A DNA stretch of 9,410 nucleotides, from positions 1 to 9,410 of the forward strand of contig JAEYVW010000157.1 of the NCBI GenBank assembly GCA_023429365.1. Direction: 5' to 3'. Source of the stretch: Bacteroidota bacterium (GTDB taxonomy: Bacteria > Bacteroidota > Bacteroidia > Chitinophagales > Chitinophagaceae). The notes under the pieces are model-generated. The model made no database searches and had not been told where the DNA came from. It saw only the letters and a list, made by a program, of their open reading frames with translations. The stretch's first letter is position 1. Every line of letters begins with the position of its first letter. Both the position numbers and the translations under genes were made by a program. This document shows positions 5,812 through 9,410 of this stretch, piece by piece.

Positions 5812-6723
5812 CTATTCTTCCAGTAATACTTTCGACTTTCCAACTTTCAGTTTGTAGCCTGTGCCTATTTTCAACGCGTAATTCTCTTTTTCATGACTCA
5901 CCGGAAAGTTGAAACAAACAGGATAATCATATTCCTTGATCACATCGTGAATTATTTCGTAAACCTGTTTACCAAATGGCCGGTCCGTATCCTTCACCTC
6001 TGAAAAACCGCCGATGATAAGGCCTGCCAGTTTTGACAGCTTACCACTTCGCTTCAACTGGTACATCATGCGATCAATATTGTATAGATACTCGCCAATA
6101 TCCTCCAAAAACAGGATGCGGCCCCTGGTTTTGATATCGGAATCCGTTCCCACTACCGTACTTAGTAAGGCAAGATTTCCTCCTACCAGTTCTCCTATGG
6201 CTTCTCCACTCCTATTGAGTTCGTGTCCATCACAGGTATATTTTGCCCATTTACCTTCCAGCGCATGTCTTAGTGATTGAACATAGCGATTGATATACCC
6301 CGCGTCATTAAATGCAGCTGCCATCGGGGCATGCAGCGAAGAAATATAATAGTTGGAATAGAGGTGCGCATGCAGCACAGTGATATCGCTGTATCCTATG
6401 ATCCATTTCGGCTTCTTCTTGAACTTCTTAAAGTTGACCTGATCAATAATGCGTCCCATCCCGTAGCCTCCTCTTGCGCATAACACCGCCTGTACTTCAT
6501 CATCATCCAACATATTCTGAAAATCGCGGAGCCGCTCTTCATCGGTGCCGGAGAAATAAGTTTCGGAGTTGCCGCCAATCGTAGCGCCAACTTTTACCTT
6601 ATATCCCCATTCTTCTTCTAATACACGGATACATTCCGCACATTTTTCCCGGGTCATAAATCCTGCGGGACAAACCAGGCCAATCGTATCGCCTTTCTTT
6701 AGATAGGGAGGAGTCTTAATCAT
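5812..6723 (-). CDS. S66-family LD-carboxypeptidase, cytoplasmic copy
   Basis: This 303-residue serine peptidase of family S66 (LdcA/MccF type) is expected to cleave the bond between an L- and a D-amino acid, as LdcA does when it trims the terminal D-Ala from murein tetrapeptides during recycling. Landmarks are YLKKGDTIGLVCPAG (7-21), CARGGYGMGRI (82-92), GYSDIT with nucleophile Ser112, LVGGNL (179-184), FLEDIGE with Glu207, and NFPVSHEKENYAL with His277. The Ser-Glu-His triad is thus complete and the length is normal for the family. There is no signal peptide, so it is probably cytoplasmic. It is closely similar to the S66 protein at 8367-9410. It begins 37 bp after the amidase stop. A promoter-like CAAATTTT on the + strand (6739-6746, AAAATTTG on the coding strand) is one mismatch from the Bacteroidota -7 motif, which is weak evidence. 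MccF-type immunity is a less likely alternative. Confidence 0.9.
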   Translation of the reverse strand: MIKTPPYLKKGDTIGLVCPAGFMTREKCAECIRVLEEEWGYKVKVGATIGGNSETYFSGTDEERLRDFQNMLDDDEVQAVLCARGGYGMGRIIDQVNFKKFKKKPKWIIGYSDITVLHAHLYSNYYISSLHAPMAAAFNDAGYINRYVQSLRHALEGKWAKYTCDGHELNRSGEAIGELVGGNLALLSTVVGTDSDIKTRGRILFLEDIGEYLYNIDRMMYQLKRSGKLSKLAGLIIGGFSEVKDTDRPFGKQVYEIIHDVIKEYDYPVCFNFPVSHEKENYALKIGTGYKLKVGKSKVLLEE

Positions 6724-6760
6724 TACATTCTATTTTATCAAATTTTGCTATTTATCGTCG

Positions 6761-8365
6761 CTAAAACCCGGGGGATTTTCTCTTTTTTGATGCCTGCTCA
6801 AAAGCGTAAGCGATGCCAAGTAATTCAGCATCTTTATACGCACCTGCCATAAACGAAAGACCTACCGGTAACTCACGCACTTCACCCATCGGCACCGTGA
6901 TATGCGGGTACCCGGCCATCGCCGCAGGTGGACAAAAATAAAAACCCGTGGAATAATAACCATTCACAAGGTCTGTGAGGTTGGCCGGACCAATACTGGT
7001 CGCCGCGATGGCGTCAAGATTATTTCCCCGCATCAGATCGTCGATAATGCTGCGTGAACTTAAGGATTTGGCGACGGCATCCAAATATTCCTTTGTCTCA
7101 AGATTCCCTTTTCTTTCACTGCGTTCCAGGGTTTCCTGTTTGAAAAATGGCATCGCCTTCTCTTCATTGGCTTTATTAAATGCAATCAAACCTGCCAGGT
7201 CAGTGATCCCCGTATTTGTATCGGCAAGATAGCGGTTAATACCGTCTTTGATCTCATATAATAAGACATGGTATTCTGCTTCTCCCAATTCGCGTGTTTG
7301 CTTCAACAACTCGATCTCCACAATTGATGCACCTTTTTCTATCATCAATTCAATCGCCGACTTATAAAGATCAACAACCGCCTCATGACCCTTCAAAAAT
7401 GATTTTTCGATCCCGATCCTTTTATCATTTAATGCATTTACATCGAGGAAACTGGTATAATCTTTTTTTGCATGATCCTTACTTTCAAGTGTAACCGGGT
7501 CGGATTCGTCCATCCCGATCATGGCCGCCAGTAAGATCGCCGCATCCTTTACCGTCCTGGTCATCGGTCCGGCGGTATCCTGCGTTTTGGAAATGGGAAT
7601 AATTCCAGAGCGACTTAACAATCCAACCGTTGGCTTCATGCCAATAATGCCGGTGAAGGAGGAAGGCGCGATGATTGATCCATCCGTTTCTGTACCCACT
7701 GCCACTGCACATAAATTTGCTGCCACCGCAACCGCCGACCCCGAACTTGATCCGCATGGATTCCGATCGAGCACACAAGGATTCTTTGTTTGTCCACCAC
7801 GACTGCTCCAGCCACTCGAAGAACGTGTGGACCTGAAATTGGCCCATTCACTCAGGTTTGTTTTTCCAATCAACACCGCACCGGCGTTTCTTAATTGCCC
7901 AATGATAAAGGCATCCTGTTTTGCTTTATGACCCTCCAGCGCAATAGAGCCTGCGGTTGTCATCATCTTATCAGCCGTGTCAATATTATCTTTTACCAGG
8001 ATTGGTATGCCATGAAGAGGCCCTCTTAGTTTACCTTCTTTTCTTTCACGATCCATCTGCTCCGCGATCACCCGTGCATCGGGGTTTATCTCGATCACCG
8101 CGTTAAGGGCGGGTCCATCCTTATCTACCGCCGCGATTCTTTGCAGGTACAGGTCAGTAAGCATCGCCGATGTATAAACACCGGCCTGCATTTTCTCCTG
8201 GAGCTCATCGATAGTCATCTCGTTCAACTCAAAATCGGCGGGATTCCCGGCCCCGACAGAATCTTTTTGTTTGCTCCCGTTTTTTGTTTCGCAGGCAGCA
8301 AGCCCAATTGTCGTCAGGGCCAGCCCCGTGGCCGACGAGTTCTTCAAGAATTTTCGGCGGTTCAT
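6761..8365 (-). CDS. Amidase-signature family hydrolase with Tat lipoprotein signal
   Basis: This 534-residue enzyme belongs to the amidase signature family. The N-terminus carries a twin-arginine motif, NRRKFLK (residues 2-8), and a lipobox-like GLAAC with Cys25, predicting Tat export as a lipid-anchored protein. The catalytic core shows GPLHGIPILVKDNIDT with Lys125, the Gly/Ser-rich CGSSSGSA with the cis-Ser at 206, and GTETDGSI with the nucleophile Ser230. The Ser206-Ser230 spacing of 24 equals that of known family members. The C-terminal PAAMAGYPHITVPMG and LPVGLSFMAGAY are also typical. It resembles secreted peptide-amidase-like enzymes more than GatA, given its signal and lack of gat neighbours (inference). 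The start ATG lies 1 bp after the TAG of the upstream S66 gene, so translation is probably coupled. Substrate unknown; a peptide amide is possible given its S66 neighbours. Confidence 0.9.
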   Translation of the reverse strand: MNRRKFLKNSSATGLALTTIGLAACETKNGSKQKDSVGAGNPADFELNEMTIDELQEKMQAGVYTSAMLTDLYLQRIAAVDKDGPALNAVIEINPDARVIAEQMDRERKEGKLRGPLHGIPILVKDNIDTADKMMTTAGSIALEGHKAKQDAFIIGQLRNAGAVLIGKTNLSEWANFRSTRSSSGWSSRGGQTKNPCVLDRNPCGSSSGSAVAVAANLCAVAVGTETDGSIIAPSSFTGIIGMKPTVGLLSRSGIIPISKTQDTAGPMTRTVKDAAILLAAMIGMDESDPVTLESKDHAKKDYTSFLDVNALNDKRIGIEKSFLKGHEAVVDLYKSAIELMIEKGASIVEIELLKQTRELGEAEYHVLLYEIKDGINRYLADTNTGITDLAGLIAFNKANEEKAMPFFKQETLERSERKGNLETKEYLDAVAKSLSSRSIIDDLMRGNNLDAIAATSIGPANLTDLVNGYYSTGFYFCPPAAMAGYPHITVPMGEVRELPVGLSFMAGAYKDAELLGIAYAFEQASKKRKSPGF

Positions 8366-8366
8366 G

Positions 8367-9410
8367 CTATAATTCGGTTAAGCTGCATTGCTGCAATTCT
8401 ACAGTGAGGTTATGGTTTACGCCGCATTTGAGCGCGAAATTGTTTTTCTGATGGCCTACCGGAAAATCAAAACAAACCGGATAGTGATACGATTTTACTT
8501 TCTCCATCACCACATCCTGAAGCGTTTTCCCAAATTCATCACCGCCTTCATCCACTTTTATTTTGAAGCCGCCGATCACAAGAGCTTTCAGCTTTGATAA
8601 TTTGCCACTACGTTTGAGATTCCAGAACATGCGGTCAATGCTGTACATGTATTCACCTGTATCTTCAACAAACAGTATTTTCCCGTCAGTATTTATATCC
8701 GATCCGGAGGCGGCCAGCGATTCCAGGGTTTTCAAATTTCCGCCTACCAGTTTACCCGAAGCGCTGCCAGGCCTGTTCCTTGAGTTAAAAGGGAAATCGT
8801 ACTTCAACTTTTCTCCCGCCAGCGCTTTCCTGATAGAATGAATAGTGGTCATTTGTTCCGCATCGGCCTTGCTCCAGTCCTGCGGGAAACTATTACACAT
8901 CTTTGAATGAATGGTCGCCACACCGGTATTTTGATGAATATGGGAATGCAGCACGGTGATATCACTAAACCCGATCACCCATTTCGGATGTTTTTTAAAT
9001 TTTTCCCATTTCAGCTGGTCGACGATGCGTACAAGTCCGTACCCACCGCGGGCACACATAATTGCCTGTAAAGAGCGGCTATCCAGCATGTGTTGCAGAT
9101 CAGCCGCCCGGTCCTCATCGGTGCCGCCAAAGGTGAAATCCCTTTTGCCGATCGTATCTCCAATTTCAACCTTATAGCCCCAGCTTTCCATTTGCTCAAT
9201 GGCGGGCTGTATTTCTTCCCGGGTGATATAGCCTGCGGGCGAAGTGATGCCGATCTTATCACCCTTTTTTAAATATTCAGGGATCATGGCTGATTCGTCA
9301 ATATTCAAATCTGACGGCAATTTGTTGCCTCGAAAACCACCGGCAAATGGCGCTAATGCCACCGAAGCCATTCCCGCTGCCGAATTCAATAAAAAATCTT
9401 TCCGCTTCAT
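8367..9410 (-). CDS. S66-family LD-carboxypeptidase with N-terminal export signal
   Basis: This 347-residue S66 peptidase starts at an ATG occupying the last three bases of the window. The start is plausible because it heads a signal-like sequence: MKRKDFLLNSAAG, then a hydrophobic stretch to about residue 26. The motif is KRKDFL rather than true RR, so Tat use is uncertain but export is likely. The catalytic domain begins near residue 43 and shows YLKKGDKIGITSPAG, CARGGYGLVRI (119-129), GFSDIT with Ser149, FVEDTGE with Glu249 and DFPVGHQKNNFAL with His320, a complete Ser-Glu-His triad. It closely resembles the 303-residue S66 protein at 5812-6723 but carries about 40 extra N-terminal residues. 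As the first visible gene of the operon it probably acts in the periplasm on LD-peptide bonds, perhaps in murein tetrapeptides (inference). Its promoter lies outside the window. Confidence 0.9.
   Translation of the reverse strand: MKRKDFLLNSAAGMASVALAPFAGGFRGNKLPSDLNIDESAMIPEYLKKGDKIGITSPAGYITREEIQPAIEQMESWGYKVEIGDTIGKRDFTFGGTDEDRAADLQHMLDSRSLQAIMCARGGYGLVRIVDQLKWEKFKKHPKWVIGFSDITVLHSHIHQNTGVATIHSKMCNSFPQDWSKADAEQMTTIHSIRKALAGEKLKYDFPFNSRNRPGSASGKLVGGNLKTLESLAASGSDINTDGKILFVEDTGEYMYSIDRMFWNLKRSGKLSKLKALVIGGFKIKVDEGGDEFGKTLQDVVMEKVKSYHYPVCFDFPVGHQKNNFALKCGVNHNLTVELQQCSLTEL

Noticed and set aside
7485..7931. Open frames on both strands overlapping the amidase
   Set aside because: They lie within the conserved catalytic core of the amidase in other frames and contain no recognisable motifs.
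1..9410. A new defence, toxin-antitoxin, phage or mobile system
   Set aside because: No nuclease, helicase, reverse transcriptase, transposase, integrase, toxin-like pair or spacer array was found on either strand; the genes are enzymes, a transporter and envelope proteins.

Overview
The window looks like part of a Bacteroidota chromosome, most plausibly Chitinophagaceae or a near relative (inference). The reasons are the protein flavours, signal peptides of the Tat and lipoprotein types on several small exported proteins, no consistent Shine-Dalgarno sequences, and AT-rich intergenic repeat litter built on an AATTTGG-type motif. No tRNA, rRNA, CRISPR array, transposase, integrase or phage gene is visible. 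Most of the window is ordinary metabolic and envelope gene content.

Left part, + strand. The 3' end of a YeiH/UPF0324-type membrane transporter gene (1-801) is followed after 27 bp by a YdhF-like aldo/keto reductase (829-1746). The reductase has Asp where the family has its catalytic-tetrad His. Next comes a 698-bp gene-free stretch (1747-2444). It holds two 82-bp direct repeats (89% identical), a perfect 8-bp hairpin between them, four AATTTGG-type tracts (one inverted), and an imperfect palindrome of about 110 bp with 29-bp arms.

Centre, + strand. An ABHD13-type membrane-anchored alpha/beta hydrolase (2445-3233, TTG start) is followed by an unrecognised TPR-containing lipoprotein (3316-4467), a Tat-exported Dabb-domain protein (4550-4948) and a second hydrolase paralogous to the first (4980-5795). 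All four appear to be anchored in or exported to the envelope.

Right part, - strand, converging on the second hydrolase with only 16 bp between stop codons. A compact operon reads leftward from the right edge: an S66 LD-carboxypeptidase with an N-terminal export signal (9410-8367), an amidase-signature enzyme with a Tat lipoprotein signal (8365-6761, 1 bp after the previous stop), and a second S66 LD-carboxypeptidase without a signal (6723-5812). The pair suggests one copy working outside the inner membrane and one in the cytoplasm on related peptides, perhaps murein peptides. The amidase substrate cannot be read from the sequence.

I see no convincing new defence or mobile system. The items most worth a second look are the S66-amidase-S66 operon, the His-to-Asp reductase, and the repeat-rich intergenic region in which one repeat copy lies in a small open frame.
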